NCBI GenBank assembly: GCA_009777235.1
Contig: WRMH01000023.1
Span: 1-43,046 of the forward strand
DNA: 43,046 bases
DNA from: Oscillospiraceae bacterium
GTDB lineage: Bacteria > Bacillota > Clostridia > Oscillospirales > Oscillospiraceae
Direction of reading: 5' to 3'
The notes beneath the pieces were generated by a model, which saw only the letters and a program-made list of their open reading frames with translations, was not told where the DNA came from and searched no databases. This document shows positions 25,567 to 34,457 of the stretch, in pieces. The first letter of the stretch is position 1, and each line of letters opens with the position of its first letter. Both the position numbers and the translations under genes were made by a program.

Positions 25567-27621
25567 CTACCTTCCGTAGCGCGACAGGCGAAGCTCGGAA
25601 ATCTCAGAGGTGAGTGTATAGTTTTCACTGAGAAATTCTAAAAGCTCCGCGTGAAAAGCGCCCCAACCTCCGCGTACATTTAAGTAGTAGACAGTATCAT
25701 ACTTCAAAATGTCGGCAAACGCAATAGTCCTGCCGGAAGCGGCAGGGCGTCCGCCGCTGAAAATCAAAGGAATAGGGTCTGAGATAGGCTTGGTGTGAGG
25801 CTCGTTGATACCGTTTGCTATATTCAAAGGCGCGTCAAAACCGCGTTTTAAAAAGTAATACTCGACCCAGGCTTCGCCGCCGGTTGAAATAACGATCAAA
25901 GTATCGTCACTGTACGTATCGTCGCTTTGCAAAAAATAATCCGAAAGCTCCCTAAACGGCTCTTTTATCCGCATGACGGAGTTTGCCGAAATCGTGTAGC
26001 TGCTATATCCGATGGCGGCGATGATCGCGAGAAAAATAGCGATGCCGTGTGAAAAACGCATACTTGAATTTTTTACGATATAGTCTATAACGAAGCCCGC
26101 TCCAAGGGCGGCAAGCAAAACAGCATGAGGAACAAGGGCAAAAAAGTAACGGTCATAATAAATAGAACCGCCGGGATTTATGTATCTGCTGTAAACAAAC
26201 ACAACGCCGACGACCCACGCGCAGCAAAAAAGCGTTTGCGCCAAAAAGAACAACGTCTGATTCCATCGGCGTTCACGCAGCTTTAAAAATAAAGCGGCAA
26301 AAAGAATGACCGATGAAAACGCCGCCATAAATAATGTCAGCTTATGATTTGAGAGTAAATAATAGAAAGTGGCAAGCAGTGACGCGCTGCTTGGAATATC
26401 AACCCAATATTCGCCCGGGTCATACTTTACAAATATGAGAATTGATATAAACCAGGGAATAACCGCCGCTATCGCCATCGCGTAAGAGATAATGCAGCGA
26501 ATATGTACTTTCTTCCTAATGCACAAGAACAAGTCGCCGAGCCCGTAAAACACGAGCATAATCGCGCCAAACCAATGGGTATAGAGGAGCAGTATCATTG
26601 CGATCCCATAGCCGACTATATTGCCCCATGTTTCCTTGGCAAGGCGTTTTGCGTAAAAAAGCAAGGTCAAGGCGGAAAAGCAAAAATAGAAAGCATATGG
26701 CCGCAGCTCCCAAGCGCCTTGAGTCATTAGCGTTCCCGAAACCGACGCAATGCAAAGCGCAATGAAGCCGAGCCGTTCTCCCCCGATTTGCCTCGCGGCA
26801 AAGTATAGAAAAATAATGCCAAGCAAAATGGCGGCAATTGAAAGACTGAGCAGATAACCCTCGCCATATGGCGCAAGCGGGTACAAAATGCTAAGAACAT
26901 AGTAATATAAAGGCATGTTATAGCCGTCCTCAAGGAGCTGTTTGGTGATTTCGGCAAATGATTTGTTTGCTATTTTCCCAATCGTCCAATCAAGCTCATC
27001 CACCCAAAAAGACTGCGTCTGCGAGTATAATATCATCATGACCGCCATCGCGCCGAGCAGAACACCGCCGATGATTCTATAAGACAGTTTTCTCCCGCCG
27101 GGACGAGGCAATATCCGGGCAGGGAGGCTATTTGAGGTAGATTTGATAAAATCCGGCAGCAAAGAAAGTATTACGGTGACGGCATAGACGGCAGCCGCGC
27201 CGCAAAAAATCAAAGCCGATATTATAAGGACATTGAGAGGAGCGTCGGGTATAGGCATAATATCGTAAATGTTCTTTATGATAACAGGCATACCCCCGCC
27301 GTGCGTCACATCATAAAACCACTTGAGATATACCTCTTTTGTCATATAAAAACAGATCAAAATTGAAGCGATGGCGCAGAAAAAAAGCCTCTTATAGGTA
27401 ATGGCGGAGGCAAAGCCGCGCTGCAAGTCCGATTTTACGTAAAATAAAATAAGCGCCGCAGAAAACGCAAACGCGGATACGGCAATAGGAAAGAACTTGA
27501 ATTCAAAAATCAAAACGCAAAGGGCGGACGCCAAAATCGCCGATATTGAAAAAACAACGCTTGCAAGCGCGGTATGGCGGGTTATAAAGTTATCGAGCCA
27601 TTTGACTTTTTTGTTTAGCAT
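25567..27621 (-). CDS. GT39-like GT-C membrane glycosyltransferase
   Basis: The product is 684 residues with about a dozen membrane helices. The first catalytic outer loop has SFWVDELDW (about 206-214), the Asp-Glu motif of the GT39/ArnT superfamily, and a short soluble C-terminal domain follows. The family transfers a sugar from polyprenyl-phosphate on the outer membrane face. A UbiA-type gene 107 bp upstream could make a related lipid donor. It is the second GT-C enzyme of the window but not closely similar to the 937-residue one. Confidence 0.8.
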   Translation of the reverse strand: MLNKKVKWLDNFITRHTALASVVFSISAILASALCVLIFEFKFFPIAVSAFAFSAALILFYVKSDLQRGFASAITYKRLFFCAIASILICFYMTKEVYLKWFYDVTHGGGMPVIIKNIYDIMPIPDAPLNVLIISALIFCGAAAVYAVTVILSLLPDFIKSTSNSLPARILPRPGGRKLSYRIIGGVLLGAMAVMMILYSQTQSFWVDELDWTIGKIANKSFAEITKQLLEDGYNMPLYYYVLSILYPLAPYGEGYLLSLSIAAILLGIIFLYFAARQIGGERLGFIALCIASVSGTLMTQGAWELRPYAFYFCFSALTLLFYAKRLAKETWGNIVGYGIAMILLLYTHWFGAIMLVFYGLGDLFLCIRKKVHIRCIISYAMAIAAVIPWFISILIFVKYDPGEYWVDIPSSASLLATFYYLLSNHKLTLFMAAFSSVILFAALFLKLRERRWNQTLFFLAQTLFCCAWVVGVVFVYSRYINPGGSIYYDRYFFALVPHAVLLAALGAGFVIDYIVKNSSMRFSHGIAIFLAIIAAIGYSSYTISANSVMRIKEPFRELSDYFLQSDDTYSDDTLIVISTGGEAWVEYYFLKRGFDAPLNIANGINEPHTKPISDPIPLIFSGGRPAASGRTIAFADILKYDTVYYLNVRGGWGAFHAELLEFLSENYTLTSEISELRLSRYGR

Positions 27622-27728
27622 ATATTTACCTTACATTACGCCCTGCGGCCTTGCGGCGTCCCGGTCTTTTATCTTTGTTTTTTAGCGGCCGATTTTCGCA
27701 CGTCTCGACCAGAGGCAAAAACGAAGCG

Positions 27729-28658
27729 TTAAGGGGCGCTGATCAGTGATGTCTCCAAGAGTTTTTCAAGTCCGGGAATATCTACAAACATGGCGACGGC
27801 GACAATCAGCATGAACAAAAATAAAAACAACATAAGCCCCGATTCCCGAAACAGTTTTTCAGGCTTTTGCGCCGCCGAGTCCTTTTTATAGCTGATGCGC
27901 AGATAGTAGCAAAACAATGCGCAAAGCGCCGGAACGGATAAGAGCAGCTCGACACGGTATTTGACCATAAACACGCCGGTAAAGAATACCGCGCACAATG
28001 CATAGAAAAACGCGGAAACAAGCAGCGACTCTTCCGAATATTCGCTAAATGATTTGCGATACAAAGCGGCGAGAGATTTATCGCCTATCATGCGAAATTC
28101 GGCATAACGCTTCGTGGCCATGAGAAACGCCCCTCCCATCCAAAATCCGAGAATAATTGTAATGGGCGGCAGATAGGTAGATGTGACTATAAACCAGCCT
28201 ATCATGAAGCGTATCGCGTTGTTTATGGATTCGGACAGCACGTCAACATAGGGGATATCCTTTGTCCTGATGGGTTTTACATTGTATACTACGCCCATGA
28301 TGAGCAAAAACAGCTCCAAATAGAGGACAAGCACGGAAGCAAAATAAGCCAGAGCAAGCCCCGCCAGCGCGAACGCCGCGTACAAAAGGTAGACATTTTG
28401 CGCTTTTAGTGTGGACGAAACAGCCGGCCTATGCTTCTTTGTCGGGTGATATTTGTCAAACTCGGCGTCAAGCCACTCGTTTATTATATAGTTTGCGGAT
28501 GCTATAAGGCATGTTGACAAGAAACCGAAAGCAAAGCGCACAAAGATACTTTCTATGTCAACGCCCCTTATGAGAGCAAGGGCAAACGCGATACCCGGCA
28601 GTATAAAGAGCTGCTTGATCCAATGGTCAAAACGTGCTATGCGAAGATAGTTTTTCAT
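27729..28658 (-). CDS. UbiA-family prenyltransferase, DPPR-synthase-like
   Basis: The product is 309 residues with about eight or nine helices. Motif 1 is NEWLDAEFDKYHPTKKHRP (about 60-78; Asn60, Asp64, Asp68), and motif 2 is YNVKPIRTKDIPYVDVLSES. The HPxKKHRP segment is characteristic of decaprenyl-phosphate phosphoribosyltransferase-like members, which join phosphoribose from PRPP to polyprenyl phosphate, rather than of quinone-pathway UbiA. A strong GAGGAGG precedes the ATG. In context it may make a polyprenyl-phosphate pentose donor for the GT-C enzymes; the lipid and sugar are inferred. Confidence 0.75.
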   Translation of the reverse strand: MKNYLRIARFDHWIKQLFILPGIAFALALIRGVDIESIFVRFAFGFLSTCLIASANYIINEWLDAEFDKYHPTKKHRPAVSSTLKAQNVYLLYAAFALAGLALAYFASVLVLYLELFLLIMGVVYNVKPIRTKDIPYVDVLSESINNAIRFMIGWFIVTSTYLPPITIILGFWMGGAFLMATKRYAEFRMIGDKSLAALYRKSFSEYSEESLLVSAFFYALCAVFFTGVFMVKYRVELLLSVPALCALFCYYLRISYKKDSAAQKPEKLFRESGLMLFLFLFMLIVAVAMFVDIPGLEKLLETSLISAP

Positions 28659-28756
28659 ATCATATTGCCTCCTCGCCTCTTTGGATTTTACCGCAATTTA
28701 CTATGTTTTGTCAATCGCTATTTATGAAAGGTTCTAATTGGCAATCTGCAAAATGA

Positions 28757-28776
28757 CAAGAGTCAATTGACTCTTG
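28757..28776. promoter_or_regulatory. Perfect 20-bp palindrome, probable operator
   Basis: CAAGAGTCAATTGACTCTTG is a perfect 20-bp inverted repeat whose right half overlaps the first three bases of the -35 box at 28774. A dimeric repressor bound there would block the promoter of the operon at 28841. It precedes no other gene on this strand. Confidence 0.7.
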
Positions 28777-28802
28777 AAACTGTTGGGGGTTTCGCATATA
28801 AT
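28774..28802 (+). promoter_or_regulatory. Sigma-A promoter of the second capsular pair
   Basis: TTGAAA (28774-28779), a 17-bp spacer and TATAAT (28797-28802) are almost perfect consensus. The TTG start of the first gene lies 39 bp downstream, after GAGGTGAG. Confidence 0.8.
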
Positions 28803-28840
28803 GCCATTTAAGGTTAAGAAAGTCAAAATGAGGTGAGTAT

Positions 28841-29938
28841 TTGAGCAAGGCGGATAAATTGAAAAAAGCGAAAAAATACATTTTTCCGATGAGATACTAT
28901 ATCTATAAAAACATAAATGTCTTATCGGAAAAAATAGAGCGCAAGGCCGGGCAAAAGCTCCCAAAGCTCCGCGCCGGGCTGTTTTATTACCGCTATATAG
29001 TTTTATACAAGTCCATACTTTCCGTACTGAAAAAAGACTTTAGGAAAATAATCAAAAGGTACGCAAAAAAAGACGATTATGACACCGCGCTTATCGGAGA
29101 TAAGATATGGACCTGTTGGTGGCATGGGGAAAATAACGCACCGCCGCTTATAAAAAGATGTTTAGAGAGCATACGCAAAAACGCGGGCGGCCGCGAGGTC
29201 ATAGTAATAGACCGTGATAATATATCGCAATATATTGATATGCCGGGGCATATCATGGAAAAACATGAAGCCGGGCTTATGACCACAACGCATTTTAGCG
29301 ATATATTGAGATTTTCGCTGCTCGCAGAGCATGGCGGGTTGTGGCTTGACGCGACCATGTTTTGCTTTAGGCCAATCCCCGACAGTATATGGAAGATGCC
29401 GCTTTACTCGCTGCGATATTTTGAAAAACACACCACGCCGACAGCTCGGGAGCAGGCGGAGACAATCCCGACGGCGACGGTCGGCGATAGCGGTAGCAAC
29501 GGCGGCAGAGAAAATGAAATAGGGTATCTCTTGTATTGGGTGACATTTGCCATCGGCGGCCAGAAGGGTCATCCCCTGTTTTGCTTCTCGCGCGATATGC
29601 TTGTGGCATATTGGGAAAAATACTCCACATTGATTCATTACCTCTTGGTCTGCTATCCCATGAGGCTTGCTTACCGCACGGTAGACAAGGTGAAAAGAGA
29701 CGCCGACGCCATACCGTCATATACTACCGACAGCTTGGAGCTTAGGTGGATTTTTGACGCGGGCAGGGCATATGATCAAAATGAGATAGATGCGCTCGCA
29801 AACAGCGACGCGCTGTTTTTCAAACTCAGTTTTAAAGATAAGTTTGAAGAGTACACTCCAAATGGCGAAGAAACGGCATATAAACGGTTTATTGACGGCA
29901 CTATGACATACACGCTAAACACGGAGACAACATTATGA
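28841..29938 (+). CDS. Capsular polysaccharide synthesis protein (PF05704), copy 3
   Basis: The product is 365 residues, starting at TTG after GAGGTGAG. It shares IWTCWWHGENNAPPLIKRCL (about 89-108), HFSDILRFSLLAEHGGLWLD (about 151-170) and the AYRTVDKVKRDADAIPS segment with the other three copies. An insertion around residues 190-230 with TPTAREQAETIPTATVG is absent from the others and may alter the acceptor site. The gene overlaps copy 4 by ATGA. Confidence 0.82.
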   Translation: MSKADKLKKAKKYIFPMRYYIYKNINVLSEKIERKAGQKLPKLRAGLFYYRYIVLYKSILSVLKKDFRKIIKRYAKKDDYDTALIGDKIWTCWWHGENNAPPLIKRCLESIRKNAGGREVIVIDRDNISQYIDMPGHIMEKHEAGLMTTTHFSDILRFSLLAEHGGLWLDATMFCFRPIPDSIWKMPLYSLRYFEKHTTPTAREQAETIPTATVGDSGSNGGRENEIGYLLYWVTFAIGGQKGHPLFCFSRDMLVAYWEKYSTLIHYLLVCYPMRLAYRTVDKVKRDADAIPSYTTDSLELRWIFDAGRAYDQNEIDALANSDALFFKLSFKDKFEEYTPNGEETAYKRFIDGTMTYTLNTETTL

Positions 29939-30927
29939 AGAAAGATAAATTTCCGCTTAGATACCGCACTATCAAATTTATCAAAGCCAGAGTTGGCGAA
30001 ATACAAAGGAAACGAAAGACGGCGGAAAAACCGGGCGGTATAGCAAATAAGATAAGCGATGCGCTTGAAATCGCGCTCACCAGAGCGGTGATAGCGACGC
30101 TAAAAAAAGACTTTGGCGACATAGTAGAAGAATACGCGAAGAAAGAAGAAAATGCTAATACAGACACTGACGGCGTAATTTGGATTTGCTGGCTGCAAGG
30201 TGAGGAAAGTGCACCGCCTCTCATAAAAAGGTGCATTGAAAGCATTAGAACAAACGCAAAAAATCACAAAGTCGTATTGATAGACCGGCATAATGTGCAT
30301 GAGTACATTGATTTGCCGGATTATATAATCCAAAAGTATGAACAAAAGCTCATGATCCCCGCGCACCTTAGCGATATTATTAGAATGTGCCTGCTCGCCA
30401 AATACGGCGGGCTGTGGATTGATTCGTCAATGTTTTGCGCGTATGAAATCGGAGAAGATATTTGGAATATGCCTCTGTACACAAGCAGGGGATATTACAA
30501 ATCTCCGCTGCCAAACACCAATGAGCGCGAGAAAGAGGAAAGCGGATGTGCCATGCTTTGGCTCATAGGCGTGATGGGCGGCAAAAAGGGGCATCCTTTT
30601 TTCTGCTTTGCTCGGGATATGAAGCTGCAATACTGGAAAAAATATTCTACTCCAATGACATATTTAATGCTCGACTGCATACTCCGGCTTGCCTATAATA
30701 CTATAGGCATCGCAAAACGGGATATTGACGCGATACCGAGAAATGCAAAAAGCTGGCTCTATTTGTGGGATATTTTTCATACGGCATATGACAAAGAAAA
30801 AATTGCCGCGCTCACTTGCGACGGTACGCTTTTTTTCAAAATCGGGTGGAGGGAAAGCTACGAAATGTATACAAAAGCCGGCGAAGAAACAGTGTATAAA
30901 CGATTTCTCGACGGCACGCTAAGCTAA
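29935..30927 (+). CDS. Capsular polysaccharide synthesis protein (PF05704), copy 4
   Basis: The product is 330 residues, coupled to copy 3 by a 4-bp ATGA overlap. The core is VIWICWLQGEESAPPLIKRC (about 81-100), then HLSDIIRMCLLAKYGGLWID. The acidic motif reads WIDSS where the others have WLDAT or WLDST, the largest departure in the family of four, though the Asp is kept. The second pair of paralogues is in the same tandem arrangement as the pair at 20300. Confidence 0.82.
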   Translation: MKKDKFPLRYRTIKFIKARVGEIQRKRKTAEKPGGIANKISDALEIALTRAVIATLKKDFGDIVEEYAKKEENANTDTDGVIWICWLQGEESAPPLIKRCIESIRTNAKNHKVVLIDRHNVHEYIDLPDYIIQKYEQKLMIPAHLSDIIRMCLLAKYGGLWIDSSMFCAYEIGEDIWNMPLYTSRGYYKSPLPNTNEREKEESGCAMLWLIGVMGGKKGHPFFCFARDMKLQYWKKYSTPMTYLMLDCILRLAYNTIGIAKRDIDAIPRNAKSWLYLWDIFHTAYDKEKIAALTCDGTLFFKIGWRESYEMYTKAGEETVYKRFLDGTLS

Positions 30928-30953
30928 TTGGCAAGATGGCAAAAAGCCGATTA

Positions 30954-32195
30954 TCAATCAATCTTTTGCAAATACCAATATTTGCGCGTCCGAGTCCGCG
31001 TCCGGTCGCATAAATAAACCCCCTCTCGGATAATGCAAAACAAACCGCAAATCGCGCTGCCAAGACTGTCGTCAATGCCGTAGTCGTCAACATTCTCTAA
31101 GTGATGTGATTCAAACAGCAAAATGCCGCCCGACCGCAGAAGATGATACAGCTTTAAAATATGCTCGCGCAAAGACAATCCGATAGGTATATGGACGGCA
31201 AAGGAGAATACGACATCATATGTTTTTGTTGTTTTAAAATGCTTAAAATCGTAATTAATGAAAGCCGCGTTTGAGATGCCAAGAAACTCGGCCGCTTTAC
31301 GGCCGTAATCAAGATAATAGTTTGTATACTCGAGTCCGGTGACGGAGTTTACCATAGGGGCAATGGTGAGGTCAAAAAAGCCTAAGTTGCATCCGACGTC
31401 AAAAACATCCTTTTTCGGCGAGAGATATTCCAAAAGTCCATACTCGGCAATTCTGCTATCGGTGTTTCGATGACCCGGGATATGAAGCTCGGTATAGCTT
31501 TGATAAAAAATATCCGCGCCGAACATATGTGTTTCGGTATCTTTTGCAAAGTCATATTGCAGATACTTGCCAAACAAAAGTTTAAGCGCGTTTTTGTCAG
31601 CCTCGCTTAATTTTTCCGTATTTGCCGCAGACGCCGCAAATACATCATCAGGTTCTTTGCGATCCACCGGATTTTTCCCGCTCGGCTTCCTATGACGCGC
31701 CATTTTGCATACGGCAAAAGGTGCATCGGATATAATGAGGTTTGCCGCGTACATATGGCCTTCGATAACATCTTTTGAATCTTTTTCGATGACGCAGTAT
31801 TTTTGTGCCGACTCCTGCTCTAAAGATTCATCGCTTTGTTTTCTCCTACGGCATTGTTCGCTTTGCCTTTGCGATTGCAAAAGCTCGTCAAATCTGGCGC
31901 GATATATTAAAGACAGCTCGTTATCACCGCGCCTTTCATATACGAGAGAGCAGAGTGCCGTCGCCAAAGGAAGCAAATGGGAATAGCGGTCTATAGCGCG
32001 AATTGGCAAAAACATATCCTCAAGCATACTGCCCGGCGTTTGTTTATAAGAACAAAAAAAGAAACAGGACAAGGAGCGGTACATACTATAACGCGCTCTC
32101 AAGAGGAGTGATTTTATTTTACGGAGCATATCGGCGCACCGATTCCATAAGGATAATACAGGCCGGATTTTCTTAACGCTTTGTTTTAGTTTCAT
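30954..32195 (-). CDS. Methyltransferase with long N-terminal extension
   Basis: The product is 413 residues from the ATG at 32195, chosen because GGAGG lies 8 bases upstream; an in-frame GTG at 32222 lacks such a site. Residues 1-200 are not recognised: a basic segment with hydrophobic stretches, then a charged, Ser/Arg/Gln-rich low-complexity part. Residues about 255-400 form a class I SAM methyltransferase with VFDVGCNLGFFDLTIAP, VTGLEYTNYYLDYGR and VVFSFAVHIPIG. The ribosome site lies inside a MITE-like element (32198-32379), so the 5' end of this transcription unit was rebuilt by insertion. Confidence 0.72.
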   Translation of the reverse strand: MKLKQSVKKIRPVLSLWNRCADMLRKIKSLLLRARYSMYRSLSCFFFCSYKQTPGSMLEDMFLPIRAIDRYSHLLPLATALCSLVYERRGDNELSLIYRARFDELLQSQRQSEQCRRRKQSDESLEQESAQKYCVIEKDSKDVIEGHMYAANLIISDAPFAVCKMARHRKPSGKNPVDRKEPDDVFAASAANTEKLSEADKNALKLLFGKYLQYDFAKDTETHMFGADIFYQSYTELHIPGHRNTDSRIAEYGLLEYLSPKKDVFDVGCNLGFFDLTIAPMVNSVTGLEYTNYYLDYGRKAAEFLGISNAAFINYDFKHFKTTKTYDVVFSFAVHIPIGLSLREHILKLYHLLRSGGILLFESHHLENVDDYGIDDSLGSAICGLFCIIREGVYLCDRTRTRTRKYWYLQKID

Positions 32196-32197
32196 CT

Positions 32198-32379
32198 TGG
32201 CAACCTCCAAAAACCCTATCACGGCAATCTCCCTGCGATTTTTTCGCCATACTTCGTTAAATTTCCTTGAAATAAAGCAATTATTCCTACGAAAATTTGC
32301 CTCGTAAAACCTGCCTGCGGGCAGGTTGGCAAAAAAATCACTTGGAATCTTGCTCGTTCAGGATTTTTGGAGGTTGCCA
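32198..32379. mobile_element. 182-bp MITE-like element with 16-bp terminal inverted repeats
   Basis: Perfect terminal inverted repeats TGGCAACCTCCAAAAA stand at 32198-32213 and, in complement, at 32364-32379. Weaker arm similarity continues inward (CCCTATCACGGCAA versus TCCTGAACGAGCAA, then GATTTTTTCGCCA versus GATTTTTTTGCCA) to about 55 bp. A separate hairpin AACCTGCC/GGCAGGTT lies inside near 32310. No open frame is carried. The left terminus, read on the minus strand, supplies GGAGG to the methyltransferase gene starting at 32195. No clear target duplication is seen. Confidence 0.65.
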
Positions 32380-32490
32380 TTAGGTATTATACATTGCCAA
32401 GCCGCGTTTGTGAAGCCATTTGTAATATTAGCGTAAATATGGTAGTATAATTTTAAGCAAGGGGAGGTTTACAAAAACAGGAGAAGCCCC

Positions 32491-33408
32491 ATGATAAAAA
32501 GGCTGATAAAAAAAAATAAGTTTGCTTATTCCATAGCGGTAAGGCTTGACGCGGTGTATAGGGGTTTTAGGCGAAAACGTCTCGGAACGCTGCTCGTTGA
32601 GCTTGCATTTCGCTATCCGCTCACCCGCATATCTTACGCTCTGCGCTGCATAGATTTACTGCCGTCTCGAAAACACCGCCCTCTCAAGCAGTTTGCGGGT
32701 ATACATAAAGGCGGGCGTTGTTTTATTGTATGCACGGGACCGAGCCTGAAATTTGACGATTTGGAAAAGCTGAAAAACGAGATATGCTTTTCCAAAAACT
32801 CCATAGTGAAACTTTTTGACAAAACATCATGGAGGCCGCGCTACATCACGGCGAGCGCGAGCGCGGATATAATGCCGCACATTGAAAAAGCCGCCAAAAA
32901 AGGGGATTTGCAAACAATATTCATACACCGCACGGAAAGAAAATATTATTCGCTCGATAATTCTGTCATGTTTGCACATCCCGAAATAAACAGCAGACTG
33001 CTATACGAGAGAAAAATATCGCAAAACCCGGATTTGATGAATATAAGCGACAGATTTTTTAAGTTTAGCGGAAATCTGTATAGGGGGCTTTCTGTCGGAG
33101 CGACCTCGACGAACATTATTTTGCAGATAGCGGTTTATATGGGGTTTGAGGAAATATACTTGCTTGGATGCGACAATGATTTCAAAGGCCATTTGGCGAG
33201 CATCGAATACGGCGGCCAGTTTGATTTGCCGGAGGACAGAAGAATACACGAAAAAAGAAGAACGGATATTGGGTTTATAAAAGCAAAAGAATATGCAAGA
33301 GGGCATGGCATAAAGATATATAACGCGACCAGAGGCGGCGCTCTTGAAATTTTCGAGCGCGTTGACTTAGACAAAGTGCTCGAAAGTACGCCTGAGGGAA
33401 CGTATTAG
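32491..33408 (+). CDS. DUF115 (MptE/Maf-like) protein, copy 1
   Basis: The product is 305 residues; CAGGAG precedes the ATG. The domain core carries GRCFIVCTGPSL (about 75-86), IAVYMGFEEIYLLGCDNDF and GIKIYNATRGGALEIFERVD. PF01973 includes archaeal MptE and the central domain of bacterial Maf motility-accessory proteins, which attach nonulosonic acids to flagellin. A paralogue lies at 37326 beside the CMP-Kdo genes. I infer a transferase using a CMP-ulosonic acid; pterin kinase activity is unlikely in this setting. Confidence 0.75.
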   Translation: MIKRLIKKNKFAYSIAVRLDAVYRGFRRKRLGTLLVELAFRYPLTRISYALRCIDLLPSRKHRPLKQFAGIHKGGRCFIVCTGPSLKFDDLEKLKNEICFSKNSIVKLFDKTSWRPRYITASASADIMPHIEKAAKKGDLQTIFIHRTERKYYSLDNSVMFAHPEINSRLLYERKISQNPDLMNISDRFFKFSGNLYRGLSVGATSTNIILQIAVYMGFEEIYLLGCDNDFKGHLASIEYGGQFDLPEDRRIHEKRRTDIGFIKAKEYARGHGIKIYNATRGGALEIFERVDLDKVLESTPEGTY

Positions 33409-33410
33409 CG

Positions 33411-33439
33411 TTGATTTATTTGGCGCGAGATGATATGAT
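33411..33439 (+). promoter_or_regulatory. Sigma-A promoter of the metal transporter operon
   Basis: TTGATT (33411-33416), a 17-bp spacer and TATGAT (33434-33439) lie just after the DUF115 stop codon and 46 bp before the substrate-binding protein start. No clear MntR, Zur or Fur operator is seen around it. Confidence 0.6.
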
Positions 33440-33484
33440 GATTTTATGACCATTAAAAACCAATTTTATTGAGACGGGCGGTGA

Positions 33485-34444
33485 GTGACACTGGAAACAA
33501 ATCAAAAAAACCCGGGACCGCGCATCATCGCGCTGATACTCATCTTTGGACTTATAGCGGCGATGCTCGGAGGATGCGCAAATAATACGGCAGGGGAATT
33601 TGGCGGCTTGGTGAATATTATAACAACAACCACCATGCTGTATGACTTAGCCGTTTCCATCGGAGGTGATTGCGTGAGCGTGACCGCATTGATGGGACCC
33701 GGCATTGACCCGCATCTCTATCAAGCCAGCGCGGGGGACGTGATAAAAATGCAAGACGCCGATGTTGTCTTGTATAACGGCTTGCATTTGGAAGGCAAGA
33801 TGGGCGATATTTTTGCGTCGCTATCCAAATCGGGGCGCGACATTATATGCGCCGAAGATGGGATTTTGACCTCTGCTTTTCTCTCTGACGTATTAAACCC
33901 CGAAATCCATGACCCGCATATCTGGTTTGATGTTTCGATTTGGAAAGATGTCGCCAAACACGTTGCGGAGCGGCTCTCGGATATTGACCCTGAAAACGCC
34001 GCCGTCTATGAGGCAAATTTGAAAGCTCATTTAGCCGAGCTTGACGATTTAGAGCAGTATATCAAAGGACGAGCGGAAGAAATCCCCCAAAATCAGCGCG
34101 TTTTGATCACCGCTCACGACGCGTTTTCATATTTTGGCAGCGCATACGGCTTTGAGGTTATGGGATTGCAGGGCATAAGCACCGACGCTGAGGCAGGCAC
34201 GGCGGATGTGAGCAATCTCGCGGAGTTTATTGCCGACAGCCAAATCAAAGCGATTTTTATAGAGTCATCCGTATCGCCGAGAAACATTGAGGCGCTCGTG
34301 GCGGCGGTGAGAGCGCGAGGTTTTGATGTTAAAATCGGCGGAGAGCTATATTCAGACTCGCTCGGAGACGCAAGCTCCGGGCATGACACCTATGTCCTCA
34401 CGTTCAAAGCAAACATTGACACCATCGTTGACGCGTTGAAATAA
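33485..34444 (+). CDS. Metal ABC transporter substrate-binding lipoprotein (TroA/ZnuA family)
   Basis: The product is 319 residues, starting at GTG. A lipoprotein signal ends in MLGGCANN (Cys31). Cluster A-I metal ligands are visible as His77 in GPGIDPHLYQ, a second His in NPEIHDPHIWFD, an acidic ligand in the GLQGISTDAEAGTAD loop region and Asp near SSGHDTYV. The His-rich loop of zinc-specific ZnuA proteins is missing, which favours manganese or iron. It binds the metal outside the membrane and passes it to the two permeases encoded next. Confidence 0.85.
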   Translation: MTLETNQKNPGPRIIALILIFGLIAAMLGGCANNTAGEFGGLVNIITTTTMLYDLAVSIGGDCVSVTALMGPGIDPHLYQASAGDVIKMQDADVVLYNGLHLEGKMGDIFASLSKSGRDIICAEDGILTSAFLSDVLNPEIHDPHIWFDVSIWKDVAKHVAERLSDIDPENAAVYEANLKAHLAELDDLEQYIKGRAEEIPQNQRVLITAHDAFSYFGSAYGFEVMGLQGISTDAEAGTADVSNLAEFIADSQIKAIFIESSVSPRNIEALVAAVRARGFDVKIGGELYSDSLGDASSGHDTYVLTFKANIDTIVDALK

Positions 34445-34457
34445 AGGAGGTTTGGCT

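Noticed and set aside
32491..33408. 6-hydroxymethylpterin pyrophosphokinase (the name often given to MptE-like proteins)
   Set aside because: No folate or methanopterin gene is near and both copies lie in a glycan locus, so the name would mislead.
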